A stretch of 64,000 nt of DNA from Erythrobacter sp. SD-21 (GCF_000181515.1 NZ_ABCG01000009.1:25038-89037), one strand, 5' to 3'; counted from the first letter of the stretch, positions 27,826 to 37,485 are shown. Notes: a model not told the origin generated them from the sequence alone. Numbers and translations are program-made.

Positions 27826-28748
27826 CAGGCAATCCCCGCAATGACGCGCGCGACAAGGTCAGGATCGAAGGGGCGCAGGTCGTCGATCTTCTCGCCCACG
27901 CCAATGGCGTGGATGGGGAGGCCGTATTTCTTGGCCGCCTGCACCAGCACGCCACCCCGCGCCGTGCCGTCAAGCTTGGTCATGACGAGGCCGGTGACGC
28001 CCGCGACTTCCTTGAACACATCGATCTGGCTGAGTGCGTTCTGGCCGTTGGTAGCGTCGAGGACGAGCACCACGTCATGCGGCGCCTCGGGATTGAGACG
28101 GCCGAGGACTTTGCGGATCTTGGCCAGTTCGTCCATCAGCTCGCGCTTGTTCTGGAGGCGGCCGGCGGTGTCGACGATGAGCACGTCGGTGCCGATCTCG
28201 GTCCCCTTCCTGACCGCGTCGAACACGATGCTGGCCGGATCGCCGCCTTCGGGGCCTCGCACGATGGGCACGCCCACACGGTCGGCCCAGGTCTGCAGCT
28301 GGCCGATGGCCGCCGCGCGGAACGTGTCGCCTGCCGCCAGCATGACGTTGTAGTCGTCTTCCACGAAGAGGTGCGCCAGCTTCGCGATGGTGGTAGTCTT
28401 TCCGCTGCCGTTCACGCCGATGACCAACAGAACCTGCGGGCGCGGGAAGGCGGTAATCTCCAGCGGCTTGGCGACGGGGCGCAGGATCGCCGCGATTTCT
28501 TCGGCCACCGCTTCCTTCAATTCGTCGGCGCTGATTTCGAGGCCGAAGCGCTTTTCCTTCAGCCTTTCGCGGATGCGAGCAGCCGCGCTGGGTCCGAGAT
28601 CGGACATGATCAGCGCGTCCTCGACATCGTCGAGCGTGGCATCGTCGAGCTTGGCCTTGGTCACCGCCTCGGCGAGGTTTTCGGACAGACGCTCGGATGT
28701 TTTCTTGAAGCCGCCGAACAGGCGCTCGGTCCAGCTGGGTTTGCTCAT
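27825..28748 (-). CDS. ftsY: signal recognition particle receptor FtsY
   Basis: FtsY is the GTPase receptor that docks ribosome-SRP complexes at the inner membrane. The 307-residue protein has a short N domain with an amphipathic start (SWTERLFGGFKKTSE), then the G domain with the P-loop GVNGSGKTTTIAKL, DTFRAAAIGQL, DTAGRLQNK and TKLDGTARGG. The long acidic A domain of E. coli FtsY is missing, as is common in alphaproteobacteria. It overlaps mtaB by four bases. Confidence 0.97.
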   Translation of the reverse strand: MSKPSWTERLFGGFKKTSERLSENLAEAVTKAKLDDATLDDVEDALIMSDLGPSAAARIRERLKEKRFGLEISADELKEAVAEEIAAILRPVAKPLEITAFPRPQVLLVIGVNGSGKTTTIAKLAHLFVEDDYNVMLAAGDTFRAAAIGQLQTWADRVGVPIVRGPEGGDPASIVFDAVRKGTEIGTDVLIVDTAGRLQNKRELMDELAKIRKVLGRLNPEAPHDVVLVLDATNGQNALSQIDVFKEVAGVTGLVMTKLDGTARGGVLVQAAKKYGLPIHAIGVGEKIDDLRPFDPDLVARVIAGIA

Positions 28749-29920
28749 GACAGGAGATTGTCCTCGAGTGTCTTGGGCGTCACGGTGACGATGGAGCCGC
28801 GCGGTATGCCTTCCGGCAGTTTCACGCGGGCGAAGTGGGGCGAATAGCCGGTCCCGTCCGCTTCGGCGAGGACTGAGTGCGGCTTATCGACGAGCGTCCG
28901 CAGCCACTCTGCACGCAGCTTGGCCACCTCGGCGCGCAATTCGGCGGCGCGGCGCTTGATCGTGGGGCGCTCCACTTGCGGCATGCGCGCGGCGGGCGTG
29001 CCGGGGCGCGGCGAATAGGGGAAGATGTGGCCGTGGAGGATGGCGAGTTCGCGGATGATCGAGAGGTTGGAAGCGTGGTGCTCCTCCGTTTCGGTCGGGA
29101 AGCCGGCGATCAGGTCCGCGCCGACGACGAGGTCGGGACGGCAGGCCTTCAGTCGCGCAACGAGGTCGACCGCATCGGCGCGAAGATGGCGGCGCTTCAT
29201 GCGCTTCAGGATCAGGTCGTGCCCGTGCTGCAGCGAGAGGTGGATGTGCGGCATCACGCGGGGCTCCCCGGCGAAAAGCTCGAATAGCTCCTCGTCGACC
29301 TCGATCCCGTCGATGGAGGACATGCGGATGCGGGTGAGGGCGGGGAAGGCGTCCAGAACCGCGCGAATGAGGGCCCCCAGTCTGAGGCTGCCGGGCAGGT
29401 CGTGACCCCATGAGGTGACATCGACGCCGGTCAAGACAACTTCTCCTGCACCGGTATCGAGATGGCTTTCGACCTCGCGCAGCACCTCGGCGACGGTGAG
29501 TGAGCGGCTTTTCCCGCGGCCCTGAGGGATGACGCAAAAGGTGCAGGCGTGGTCGCAGCCGTTCTGCACCGCCACGAAGGCGCGGGTGTGAAGCGCCTGC
29601 ACGGGCGGGGCGCTGGCGGGCACATTCCATGCGCGCGGATCGAGCTTGGCCTTGTTGGCGATGAACCCGTCGACCTCGGGCATGGCCGCGAGCTGGTCGC
29701 GCTCGATATCGGCGGCGCAACCGGTCACCAGCAAGCGAGCCTCGGGGTTTGCCTTGCGCGCCTGCCGGATGGCCTGCCGTGTCTGGCGCACCGCCTCGCT
29801 CGTCACCGCGCAGCTGTTGACGACGACGAGATTGTCCTCGCCCGCCAGCATGGCGCGAATGCGCTCGCTCTCGGAGAGATTGAGGCGGCAGCCAAGGGAT
29901 ACGACCTGCGGGGCGTTCAC
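28745..29920 (-). CDS. mtaB: tRNA t(6)A37 methylthiotransferase MtaB
   Basis: This radical-SAM enzyme adds a methylthio group to t6A37 of tRNAs reading ANN codons. The 391-residue protein has the N-terminal UPF0004 domain (VVSLGCRLN, VVNSCAVTSEA, VTGCAA, three cluster Cys), the radical-SAM motif NGCDHACTFCVIPQGRG (CxxxCxxC) and a C-terminal TRAM-like tail. LGCRLN favours MtaB over MiaB/RimO. The GTG start at 29920 overlaps the dapF stop (GTGA); an upstream in-frame extension would lie inside dapF. Confidence 0.94.
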   Translation of the reverse strand: MNAPQVVSLGCRLNLSESERIRAMLAGEDNLVVVNSCAVTSEAVRQTRQAIRQARKANPEARLLVTGCAADIERDQLAAMPEVDGFIANKAKLDPRAWNVPASAPPVQALHTRAFVAVQNGCDHACTFCVIPQGRGKSRSLTVAEVLREVESHLDTGAGEVVLTGVDVTSWGHDLPGSLRLGALIRAVLDAFPALTRIRMSSIDGIEVDEELFELFAGEPRVMPHIHLSLQHGHDLILKRMKRRHLRADAVDLVARLKACRPDLVVGADLIAGFPTETEEHHASNLSIIRELAILHGHIFPYSPRPGTPAARMPQVERPTIKRRAAELRAEVAKLRAEWLRTLVDKPHSVLAEADGTGYSPHFARVKLPEGIPRGSIVTVTPKTLEDNLLS

Positions 29921-30726
29921 GCGTAATCGTCCCACTCGAAACTGCCACGGAAAGCCTCGGTGGCAGGACCGGTCATCTGGATCGTACCGCCCGGTTCCCA
30001 GGCGATCTCCAACTCGCCGCCGGGAAGCGCCACGGTGACTGGGCTGTCGACGAGCTTGCGGCGCATGGCGCGAACCGCTGTCGCGCACGCACCGGTCCCG
30101 CAGGCGCGCGTCAGGCCCGCCCCGCGTTCCCATACGCGCAGGCGAATGCGGCTGCGGCTTTCGATAGTGGCGACGTTGACGTTCACGCGCTCGGGGAAGA
30201 GCGGATCCTTCTCGATCTCCGGCCCGATCCGGTCGAGCGGCACGGCATTGGTATCCTCGACGAAGAAGATCACATGCGGATTGCCCACGTTTACCGCGCC
30301 GGGATTCTCCAGCATTTCCCAGCCGACCGGCATGGAGAGCGTGTCCATCGGATAGGCGAGCGGGATCGCGTCCCAGTCAAAGCGCGGCGTTCCCATGTCC
30401 ACACGTGCCCCGCCGTCGGAGGGGGATGCCGAAAGCAGCCCACCGGCGGTCTCGATCCGGGCCTCTACGCCATGCAGCAGCGCCACGGCGCGCGTCGCGT
30501 TGCCGCAGGCGCCAACTTCGCTGCCGTCGTGGTTGAAGATGCGCATGCGGAAATCGGCGCTGCCGCTCGGCTCGAGCAGGATCAGCTGGTCGCAGCCGAT
30601 GCCTTCGTGGCGATCGGCAATCGCGGCGGCGCGGCCCTTGTCGAGCACAGGCAAGGCAGTTTCGCGCGCGTCGAGGACGACGAAATCATTGCCGAGGCCG
30701 TGCATCTTGATGAAGGGGACGCGCAT
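29917..30726 (-). CDS. dapF: diaminopimelate epimerase
   Basis: DapF interconverts LL- and meso-diaminopimelate for lysine and peptidoglycan synthesis. The 269-residue protein shows KMHGLGNDFVV at the N-terminus and the two catalytic Cys in GACGNATRAV and TRACGTGACATA. ATG 30726 (MRVPFIKMHG) fits the family start better than ATG 30738. It heads the leftward unit dapF-mtaB-ftsY-yciB, all joined by overlaps. Confidence 0.97.
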   Translation of the reverse strand: MRVPFIKMHGLGNDFVVLDARETALPVLDKGRAAAIADRHEGIGCDQLILLEPSGSADFRMRIFNHDGSEVGACGNATRAVALLHGVEARIETAGGLLSASPSDGGARVDMGTPRFDWDAIPLAYPMDTLSMPVGWEMLENPGAVNVGNPHVIFFVEDTNAVPLDRIGPEIEKDPLFPERVNVNVATIESRSRIRLRVWERGAGLTRACGTGACATAVRAMRRKLVDSPVTVALPGGELEIAWEPGGTIQMTGPATEAFRGSFEWDDYA

Positions 30727-30767
30727 GGTCCCGCGCATCTAGGGTGTGGGGCGCCGAGCGTCCAGTG

Positions 30768-32465
30768 TCAGACGGCGCGCGAGCCAGCTTCGCTACCACC
30801 GGACGCGGTGTCGTCCTGCCCGTTCGCGGGGACCTCGGCGATTTCGGCGCTGCCGGCAACCGCCACCCTGCCATTCGTCGCAAGCCGTTCAAGAACCTTG
30901 GCCGCCGGTTCGGGCCGACCGTAGTGATAGCCCTGACCCTTCATTTTACCCCAGCGCTTGAGGGCGTTGAGGACATCCTCGTTCTCGATACCTTCGGCGG
31001 TGATCGGCAGCTTCAGGCCGTCGCTCATGGATACGATCGCTTCGACCAGCTTGCGGCTCTGCTCCTCGTTGGTGAGTTCGCGGATGAAGCTGCGGTCGAT
31101 CTTGAGCCGGTCGAAGGGCAGGCTGCGCAATTGCGAGAGGCTGGAATAGCCCGTCCCGAAGTCGTCCAGGCTGATCTTCACGCCCTGGTTGCGCAGGCTG
31201 GTAATCATCGAGCGCACCAGTCCGATATTCTCGTGCAGGCAGGTCTCGGTGATTTCGATTTCCAGCCGGTTGGCGGGGAAGCGCTGCCGGACGAGCAGCT
31301 TGAGGATTTTCTGCGCGAACCACGGATCTCGCATCTGGACCGGCGAGATATTGACTGAGAGCGTGAGCTTGGGGTCCCATTCGCGGGCGTCCATGAAGGC
31401 TTGCTCGATCAGCATTTCGGACAGTTCGGCGATGACGCCGATCTCTTCGGCCACGGGAATGAAGATTTCCGGACCGAGCATGCCCATCTCGGGAGAATCC
31501 CAACGCGCGAGCATTTCGAACCCGATCAGTTCGCCGGTATCGAGATCGATCTGCTGTTCGTAGTAGGGTAGGAATTCACCCTTCTGGATGCCGCGGCGGA
31601 TGCCGGCTTCCAGCTCGTTGCGGAAGCGCAGCTCGTTCTCCATCGGCGGTTCGAACCAGTAGAAGCGGTTCTTCCCCTTCTTCTTAGCGTGATACATGGC
31701 GATATCCGCCTTGTGCATCAGATCCTGTGCGGGCGACTGGTTGGTGTCCGCGCCGACATGGACCGAACTGGCGATGCCGATGGAAATCGTGATGTCGACT
31801 GCGATGTCGTTGTGAACGACCGGGCGGGCCACCTGTTCGACCAGGCGCGTGGCAAGCATGTCGACCCGTTCGGGACGATCAAGATCGTAGCGCAGGACAC
31901 AGACGAACTCGTCCCCGCCCAAACGGGCCAGCGAGGCACCTTCGGGCAAAATGTGGCGGAACCGCTCTGCCGTCGTGCGCAGCACGGCATCGCCCACGGC
32001 ATGGCCGTTGAGATCGTTGACCTGCTTGAAATTGTCGAGGTCGATGGCAATCGCGGCGAGCGCGCGGTTCTTGCCCGCGCCCTTGGCCAGCATCGCTTCG
32101 AGCTCGGCGGCAAGGCTGCGGCGGTTGAGGCAACCGGTGAGGTCGTCGTAATCGGCGAGGCGGCGGGCCTCGCGTTCCGAACGGCGGTGTGCTTCGATCT
32201 CGCCGGTCAGCCCCTTGTAGCGGTGCCAGCCCAGCATGATCAGCGCGATATTGAGGAGCAGCGCGTTGGTGAGCACTACGTCGGGCGGCGATCCGCCGTG
32301 GCTGATGGATGCAACGATGCCCGGTAGCACCATGCCCGCCGTCGCAACGAAGAGTACGATCGCGGCAAAGGCGATTCCCAGCGTCACGAGGTCGCGGCCA
32401 CCACGCGCCGCGCGCGTCCTCGGCTCGCGGACGGCTGGTTTCGGGTCGGGCACTGGCTCTTGCAA
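30768..32465 (-). CDS. membrane GGDEF-EAL protein (c-di-GMP turnover)
   Basis: The 565-residue protein has two N-terminal transmembrane helices (about 27-50 and 65-82), a GGDEF domain with the intact active loop RLGGDEFVCV (183-187) and a C-terminal EAL domain. The EAL signature reads FEMLARW (Glu317 retained, Ala replaced by Met); the downstream DDFGTGYSSLSQLR and KIDRSFI motifs are intact, so phosphodiesterase activity is plausible. No RxxD inhibitory site precedes GGDEF. The start is TTG 32465, with no better codon upstream. The signal sensed is unknown, as there is no PAS, GAF or periplasmic domain of note. Confidence 0.93.
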   Translation of the reverse strand: MQEPVPDPKPAVREPRTRAARGGRDLVTLGIAFAAIVLFVATAGMVLPGIVASISHGGSPPDVVLTNALLLNIALIMLGWHRYKGLTGEIEAHRRSEREARRLADYDDLTGCLNRRSLAAELEAMLAKGAGKNRALAAIAIDLDNFKQVNDLNGHAVGDAVLRTTAERFRHILPEGASLARLGGDEFVCVLRYDLDRPERVDMLATRLVEQVARPVVHNDIAVDITISIGIASSVHVGADTNQSPAQDLMHKADIAMYHAKKKGKNRFYWFEPPMENELRFRNELEAGIRRGIQKGEFLPYYEQQIDLDTGELIGFEMLARWDSPEMGMLGPEIFIPVAEEIGVIAELSEMLIEQAFMDAREWDPKLTLSVNISPVQMRDPWFAQKILKLLVRQRFPANRLEIEITETCLHENIGLVRSMITSLRNQGVKISLDDFGTGYSSLSQLRSLPFDRLKIDRSFIRELTNEEQSRKLVEAIVSMSDGLKLPITAEGIENEDVLNALKRWGKMKGQGYHYGRPEPAAKVLERLATNGRVAVAGSAEIAEVPANGQDDTASGGSEAGSRAV

Positions 32466-32624
32466 CGAAGATATCCCTGCGGCTGGACAATCGCATGGGG
32501 AATAGCGCGCACAAGGCTAAAAACAGGTTAATATTGCCCGGGCCGGGGCGCTCTCTGGCCAGCGAGCGATCACCCCGCTAGGCAAAGCCGATCAAAGACC
32601 CATCACCTGAGGAGAATGTCCCGC

Positions 32625-33035
32625 ATGGCCCGTTACTGGCTGGTGAAATCCGAACCCTTCAAATACAGCTGGGACGATCTCGTCGCGGAAGAGGAAGGCA
32701 CGTGGGACGGGGTGCGCAACCACCGCGCTAAGAACAATCTCGCCGCAATGGAAGTGGGCGACCAGGCGTTCTTCTACCATTCGCGTGAGGGCCTCGAGAT
32801 CGTCGGCATCTGCGAAGTCAGCGTGGCCGGAATCACCGATCCGACCGATCCCGAAGGCAAGTGGGCCGCGGTGAAGGTCGTGCCGAAGACTAAGCTTCCG
32901 TCACCCGTGACACTCAAGCAGATCAAGGCTGAGCCGCAGCTCGCCGATTGCGAGCTGGTCAAGCTCTCGCGCCTGTCGGTGGCCGAAATCAAGCCCGAAG
33001 AATGGTCGATCATCCTCGAAATGGCCGGTATCTGA
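32625..33035 (+). CDS. EVE-domain protein
   Basis: The 136-residue single-domain protein starts MARYWLVKSEPFKYSWDD and has WDGVRNHRAKNN and the aromatic-cage region, typical of stand-alone EVE (PUA-like) proteins. EVE domains bind modified nucleobases in DNA or RNA; the cellular role of this widespread short form is not established. ATG 32625 is preferred to 32616 because GAGGAG nearly abuts the first. Confidence 0.93.
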   Translation: MARYWLVKSEPFKYSWDDLVAEEEGTWDGVRNHRAKNNLAAMEVGDQAFFYHSREGLEIVGICEVSVAGITDPTDPEGKWAAVKVVPKTKLPSPVTLKQIKAEPQLADCELVKLSRLSVAEIKPEEWSIILEMAGI

Positions 33036-33153
33036 GCCCCGTCGCGCGCAGCTACCGGCTGGTCGCACCCAAGCGGAACCGGAGTCGCGATCGCGCCGTT
33101 ATCTCTCTGTAAGCGCGCCGTTTTTGGCGCAACCAGACAGAAGGAGAGGCCCG

Positions 33154-33324
33154 ATGGGCGAACTGACAGAAAAGATCAAAGGCAACACCAACGAAGCGAT
33201 CGGCGATGTGAAGCAGCAGTCGGGCGATCCCGAAACCCGCGCCGAAGGCCGCCAGCAGGAACAGAAGGGCGAAGCCCAGCAGTTCAAGGGCGAAGTCGAA
33301 GGCAAATTCGGTAACGACATCTGA
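33154..33324 (+). CDS. CsbD-family stress protein
   Basis: The 56-residue, very hydrophilic protein (MGELTEKIKGNTNEAIGDVK) has CsbD-like repeats of KIKGxxxEAxGxxK. CsbD proteins are abundant under general stress and have no known biochemical activity. AGAAGGAGAGG precedes the ATG at 33154; an upstream frame start at 33124 adds atypical residues. A hairpin follows about 30 bases after the stop. Confidence 0.88.
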   Translation: MGELTEKIKGNTNEAIGDVKQQSGDPETRAEGRQQEQKGEAQQFKGEVEGKFGNDI

Positions 33325-33355
33325 CGCAAACGCGTCACGCTGAGTTTCAGCGAGG

Positions 33356-33389
33356 AAGGGCCGTTTCCTTAATGGGAGGCGGCCCTTTC
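33356..33389 (+). terminator. hairpin terminator after the CsbD gene
   Basis: AAGGGCCG (33356-33363) and CGGCCCTT (33380-33387) form a stem with a 16-base loop followed by TTC. It lies between convergent genes. Confidence 0.6.
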
Positions 33390-33396
33390 GCATGGG

Positions 33397-35067
33397 TTAT
33401 TTTTTTCTCAGGCCCGAGACGGTCGCGCCGCTGGCGGCGAGCTGTTCGATCTCGATGTGGCAGTGGATGAGGCGCAGGCCGCTGCGTCCCTCGGCAGAGA
33501 CGAGCGCCTCCTTGAATTCCTGCGTCGTCGTTGCAGTGGCCGACCAGCCGCCGAAGGCTGCGGCGAGAGCAGCGAAATCGGGATTGGCGAGGCGAGTGCC
33601 GCTGATCCGCTCTTCGCCCGGAAACTCGCGTTCCTGGTGCATTCGGATCGTGCCATAGGCAGAGTTGTCGACCACGATGACGATCAGGTTCGCGCCATGC
33701 TGGACGGCGGTCGCCAGTTCCTGCCCATTCATGAGGAAATCGCCATCGCCCGCCACGGCGACCACGGTGCGGTCCATGTGGCGCAGCGCGGCGGCCACGG
33801 CGGCTGGAACCCCGTAACCCATTGCGCCGCAGGTCGGGGCGAGCTGCGTTGGATAGCCTTCGTAGCGCCAGTAACGATGCCACCAGCCCGCAAAATTACC
33901 AGCGCCGTTGCAGATGATGGTGTCGGCGGGAAACGTGTCGCGCATGAACTGGACGCACTGACCCATGTCGAGCGCGAAATCGGGCGCGGGATGCGCGGTC
34001 GCCCAGGCCTGCCATTCAGCATGCGCCTCGGCCCCCGCTTCGAAATCGAGCACCTCGCCTTCGTCCCACAGCGCCGCGCTTTCGGCGAATTCGTCCATCT
34101 CGGCGCAGATCGCCAGATCGGCCGGATAAACGCTGTTGAGTTCGTTCGGGTCAGGATGGATGTGCACCAGCTTGCGGTCTCCATCGACCAGCGGCGGGAC
34201 GGTGTAGCCGTCGGTCGTCGCCTCGCCCAGCCGCGCGCCCACGGCGAGAATGAGGTCGGCGTTCTTCACCCGCTCGACCAGCTTGGGATTGGGCCCGTAG
34301 CCAAGGTTACCGGCGTAAACGCGGCTCGAAGGCGAGAGCGCGTCCTGCCGCCGGAAGGCGGTCGCAACGGGGATGCCGAGCCGTTCGGCGAAGAGCTGGA
34401 AGTATTCGCGCGCTTTAGCGTTCCATCCCGCACCGCCGATAACCGCTATGGGCGAGGCGGCGTCGGCAAGCAGCGCCATCATCGCCTGCATCGCGTCGGG
34501 GCAGGGGGCCTGCGCCGGACGCTCCACGCGGGGGCGCGGCTTTGCTCCGGTGTCGCGGCTCAGCATGTCTTCGGGCAGGGCCAAAACGACGGGGCCCGGG
34601 CGGCCGGAAATGGCGGTGGCATAGGCGCGGGCGACGTATTCGGGGATGCGATCCGCCGAATCGATCCGCGCCGCCCATTTGGCGATCGGGCCGAAGAAGG
34701 CTGCGAAATCGACCTCCTGGAAGCCTTCGCGGTCACGCATCTCGCTGTCCACATCGCCTACGAAGAGGATCATCGGCTGCGAATCCTGCATCGCGACATG
34801 GACGCCGATGCTGGCGTTGGTCGCGCCCGGGCCGCGGGTGACGAAGGCGACACCCGGCCGCTGCGTCATCGCGCCATCGGCGCAGGCCATCATCGCGACT
34901 CCGCCTTCCTGGCGGCAGGTGACGAGGTCGATGGCGTCCTGCTGGCCCAGTGCGTCGAGCACCTGGAGGAAGCTTTCGCCGGGAACGGTAAAGATCCGCT
35001 CGCACCCCTGTTCGATCAGGCAGTTAACGAGCAGCTTGGCGGCGGCGGGAGTGGGGCGTGTGGTCAT
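33397..35067 (-). CDS. thiamine diphosphate-dependent enzyme, acetolactate synthase-like
   Basis: The 556-residue protein has the three-domain ThDP fold. The N-terminal Pyr domain shows the conserved Glu in VPGESFLQVLDAL and ATNASIGVHVAMQDSQP; a central domain follows; the C-terminal PP domain has the cofactor motif AGDGDFLMNGQELATA and VVDNSAYGTIRMHQE. The sequence is closer to generic acetolactate synthase large-subunit-like proteins than to biosynthetic IlvB, and no ilvH small subunit is adjacent, so the substrate is uncertain. The start is ATG 35067; frames further upstream have no coding character. Confidence 0.88.
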   Translation of the reverse strand: MTTRPTPAAAKLLVNCLIEQGCERIFTVPGESFLQVLDALGQQDAIDLVTCRQEGGVAMMACADGAMTQRPGVAFVTRGPGATNASIGVHVAMQDSQPMILFVGDVDSEMRDREGFQEVDFAAFFGPIAKWAARIDSADRIPEYVARAYATAISGRPGPVVLALPEDMLSRDTGAKPRPRVERPAQAPCPDAMQAMMALLADAASPIAVIGGAGWNAKAREYFQLFAERLGIPVATAFRRQDALSPSSRVYAGNLGYGPNPKLVERVKNADLILAVGARLGEATTDGYTVPPLVDGDRKLVHIHPDPNELNSVYPADLAICAEMDEFAESAALWDEGEVLDFEAGAEAHAEWQAWATAHPAPDFALDMGQCVQFMRDTFPADTIICNGAGNFAGWWHRYWRYEGYPTQLAPTCGAMGYGVPAAVAAALRHMDRTVVAVAGDGDFLMNGQELATAVQHGANLIVIVVDNSAYGTIRMHQEREFPGEERISGTRLANPDFAALAAAFGGWSATATTTQEFKEALVSAEGRSGLRLIHCHIEIEQLAASGATVSGLRKK

Positions 35068-35217
35068 GGCCTCGGCGGTTAGCGGCGCGCGAGGCCGGGC
35101 GCAATCCGGGCCACACGAGTTCCCACTTATCCCCACGATAGAGAGGGGTTGTCCCGAACTGGGGCAGGGCTGATTTGCGCGGAAACCGATAGTTAAAAAA
35201 GCGTTAAGCCTCACATC

Positions 35218-35412
35218 ATGAGACGCGCACTTGTCCTCTCCAACGAAGCCGCCCGCCACTGGATGCGGGCCAGCTTGCCGACCCGCCGCCGCATGTTCGC
35301 GGATACGCCGCAAGGCGCGCTGGTTGACTGGAAGTTGACAGCAAACGACGTGCGCGGCGTGGCAACGACTTATTTTGCGACCGTCGCCGCGGTTCTGGCC
35401 TTTATCATCTGA
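35218..35412 (+). CDS. small hypothetical protein with a C-terminal membrane helix
   Basis: The 64-residue protein has a basic N-terminal half with Arg-rich patches and a C-terminal hydrophobic segment (about residues 48-64, VATTYFATVAAVLAFII) that would make a tail anchor. It begins at an ATG after an A/T-rich stretch (GTTAAAAAAGCGTTAAG). I recognise no family. Confidence 0.55.
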   Translation: MRRALVLSNEAARHWMRASLPTRRRMFADTPQGALVDWKLTANDVRGVATTYFATVAAVLAFII

Positions 35413-35434
35413 TCGCAGACAAGGGCTAAAAGCC

Positions 35435-36775
35435 CTACTCCAGGTGCATTCCGGAAGCGCGCTCGGCTTCGAGCAGGCGCTTGCCTAGCCATGCCGACAC
35501 GAGGCACATGGCCGCGCTGATCAGGACCTGTTCCACAATAGGTACTCCGGCCGCGCTCATCGCCATGGCGAGGAGCGAGCCGGCCACCATCGCGCCCGAA
35601 TTGACGATATTATTTGCCGCAATCGTGCGCGAGGCCTTGTCGGGCGCTACGCGGGTGGTGAGGAAGGCGTAGAGCGGCACGACGAACATGCCGCCCGCCA
35701 CCGCGATACCCAAAAGACACAGCAGGATCACCGAGGCCATCGGCCAGGCGAGGAAACCAGCGACGTCGAGCAGCTGGTCTGGCTTGTCCGCCTGCCACAG
35801 TTTGCACACGGCATAGAAGGCGACCACGAAGGCGCCCATCGCGATCACCGATTGCGGGGCGTAGCGCGCCGAGACCTTGCCCTTCAGCAGCGCGCCTACC
35901 GCGACCGAGCCGATCGCGACCCCGACCGAGAAGACCACGAGGAAAATGCTGGCCACCTCCTTGCTCGCCATGATTACGTTTTTGGCGAGCGGCGGGAACT
36001 GGATGAACAGCACTGCGCCGATGGTCCAGAAAAAGCTGATGGCGAGGATGGCGTAGAAGACTTCGGCCTGGTGCATCGTGTCGCGCACCAGCTTCACCGA
36101 GGCGCGCAGGATATGCCAATCGAGCTTTTCCACCGCGCCCTGCGGTGGGGCGTCGGGCACTTGCCGGGAGACAAGAAAGCCCACGATGGACGTCAGGATG
36201 ATACCAACGGCAGCCACCTCGACCGGGATCCAGCCGGCAAGGATAGTGCCAGCGAGAATGGCGATATAGGTGCCCGCCTCGACGAGTCCGGTGCCCGCGA
36301 GCACTTCCTCCTTGCGCAAATGCTGTGGCAGGATCGCGTATTTGATGGGGCCGAGAAAGGTCGACTGGATGCCTGTCATGAACAGCGCCAGCAGCATTAG
36401 GAGAACCGGTACGCTGGTTTCGATGCCCAGTAGAGTCACCGGCATTTCGTACCCCCGCCATGCGAGGAAGAGACCGCTCGCCCCGATCAGCATGAGCAGG
36501 ATCTCGAAGGCTTTAACACGTCGAATGATCGCTGCCTTGTCGCGCATGTCGGCCAGTTGGCCCGCCAGCGCCGAGAGGACGAAGAAAGGCAGGATGAACA
36601 AGCCCGATGCCACGGCGGAGAATATCCCCTCCGCCTCTTCCGAATTGTAGATCTGGTAGACGACGAACAGGACCATCGCGGTCTTGTAGAGATTGTCGTT
36701 GAAGGCATTGAAAAGCTGCGTGACGAAAAGCGGCAGGAACCGCCGCGTGCGCAGGAGATGCGTACTTGTGAACAT
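35435..36775 (-). CDS. MFS transporter, LplT-like (lysophospholipid transporter)
   Basis: The 446-residue protein has about 12 transmembrane helices and opens RRFLPLFVTQLFNAFNDNLYKTA, the signature of the LplT/Aas-associated MFS group, with the QLADMRDKAAIIRRVK loop. LplT flips lysophospholipids inward for reacylation. In many proteobacteria the transporter is fused to or next to an acyltransferase/acyl-ACP synthetase; no such gene is adjacent here, so the substrate remains an inference. ATG 36775 is chosen; an in-frame ATG at 36838 would add 21 non-conserved residues. Confidence 0.85.
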   Translation of the reverse strand: MFTSTHLLRTRRFLPLFVTQLFNAFNDNLYKTAMVLFVVYQIYNSEEAEGIFSAVASGLFILPFFVLSALAGQLADMRDKAAIIRRVKAFEILLMLIGASGLFLAWRGYEMPVTLLGIETSVPVLLMLLALFMTGIQSTFLGPIKYAILPQHLRKEEVLAGTGLVEAGTYIAILAGTILAGWIPVEVAAVGIILTSIVGFLVSRQVPDAPPQGAVEKLDWHILRASVKLVRDTMHQAEVFYAILAISFFWTIGAVLFIQFPPLAKNVIMASKEVASIFLVVFSVGVAIGSVAVGALLKGKVSARYAPQSVIAMGAFVVAFYAVCKLWQADKPDQLLDVAGFLAWPMASVILLCLLGIAVAGGMFVVPLYAFLTTRVAPDKASRTIAANNIVNSGAMVAGSLLAMAMSAAGVPIVEQVLISAAMCLVSAWLGKRLLEAERASGMHLE

Positions 36776-36891
36776 GACCCCCCGGGAGGAAACCTTCCGT
36801 ATAGGAACCCTTGGTAGAGACATCGCGGCGGCGGACAACCCCGCTTGATATCTTTTGCGGCAGGGCGAATGCCGTTAGGGGAGCATTCCAG

Positions 36892-37485
36892 ATGCTGAAT
36901 TTGCCCAACATCCTGACCCTGTCGCGCATCGTCGCGATACCGCTCCTAGCCTTCCTGCTGTGGTGGCCGGGCTGGGAGGCGGGCTATCTGATGGCGTTCG
37001 GTCTCTACTCGTTGATGGGTATTACCGACTATTTCGACGGCTACCTTGCGCGCACGAGCGGGGCCGTCTCGAAGCTCGGCATCTTCCTCGATCCCATCGC
37101 CGACAAGATCATGGTGGCGGCGGTTATTCTGGTACTCGCGGCACAGGGCGTGCTGACGGGGCCCTATGTGGGGGATGCCCATGTCATCGCAGGGCTCATC
37201 ATCCTCGTGCGCGAAATCGCCGTTTCGGGCCTGCGCGAATTCCTCGGCGGCCTGCAGGTCTCGGTACCGGTCAGCCGGCTCGCGAAATGGAAGACGACCT
37301 TCCAGCTGCTCGCGCTCGGATCGCTGATCCTGGGGCAGGGCCTGCCGGACTGGCACGTGATGCTTGGCCCGATCGAGGCCAATGTCCCGCACACCGTCGG
37401 CCTCGTCACCCTATGGGCGGCCGCTGTGATGACGGTGATTACCGGGTGGGACTATCTGCGCGTGGGTCTCAAACACATGGATTGA
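36892..37485 (+). CDS. pgsA: CDP-diacylglycerol--glycerol-3-phosphate 3-phosphatidyltransferase
   Basis: PgsA makes phosphatidylglycerol phosphate from CDP-diacylglycerol, the committed step to anionic phospholipids and the second user of the CdsA product in this window. The 197-residue membrane protein has the full CDP-alcohol signature D49-G-x2-A53-R54-x8-G63-x3-D67-x3-D71. The start MLNLPNILTLSR is typical. It is divergent from the LplT-like gene. Confidence 0.97.
   Translation: MLNLPNILTLSRIVAIPLLAFLLWWPGWEAGYLMAFGLYSLMGITDYFDGYLARTSGAVSKLGIFLDPIADKIMVAAVILVLAAQGVLTGPYVGDAHVIAGLIILVREIAVSGLREFLGGLQVSVPVSRLAKWKTTFQLLALGSLILGQGLPDWHVMLGPIEANVPHTVGLVTLWAAAVMTVITGWDYLRVGLKHMD

Noticed and set aside
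33457..35082. 541-codon plus-strand frame over the ThDP enzyme gene
   Set aside because: The minus-strand gene has intact ThDP motifs; this frame has none.
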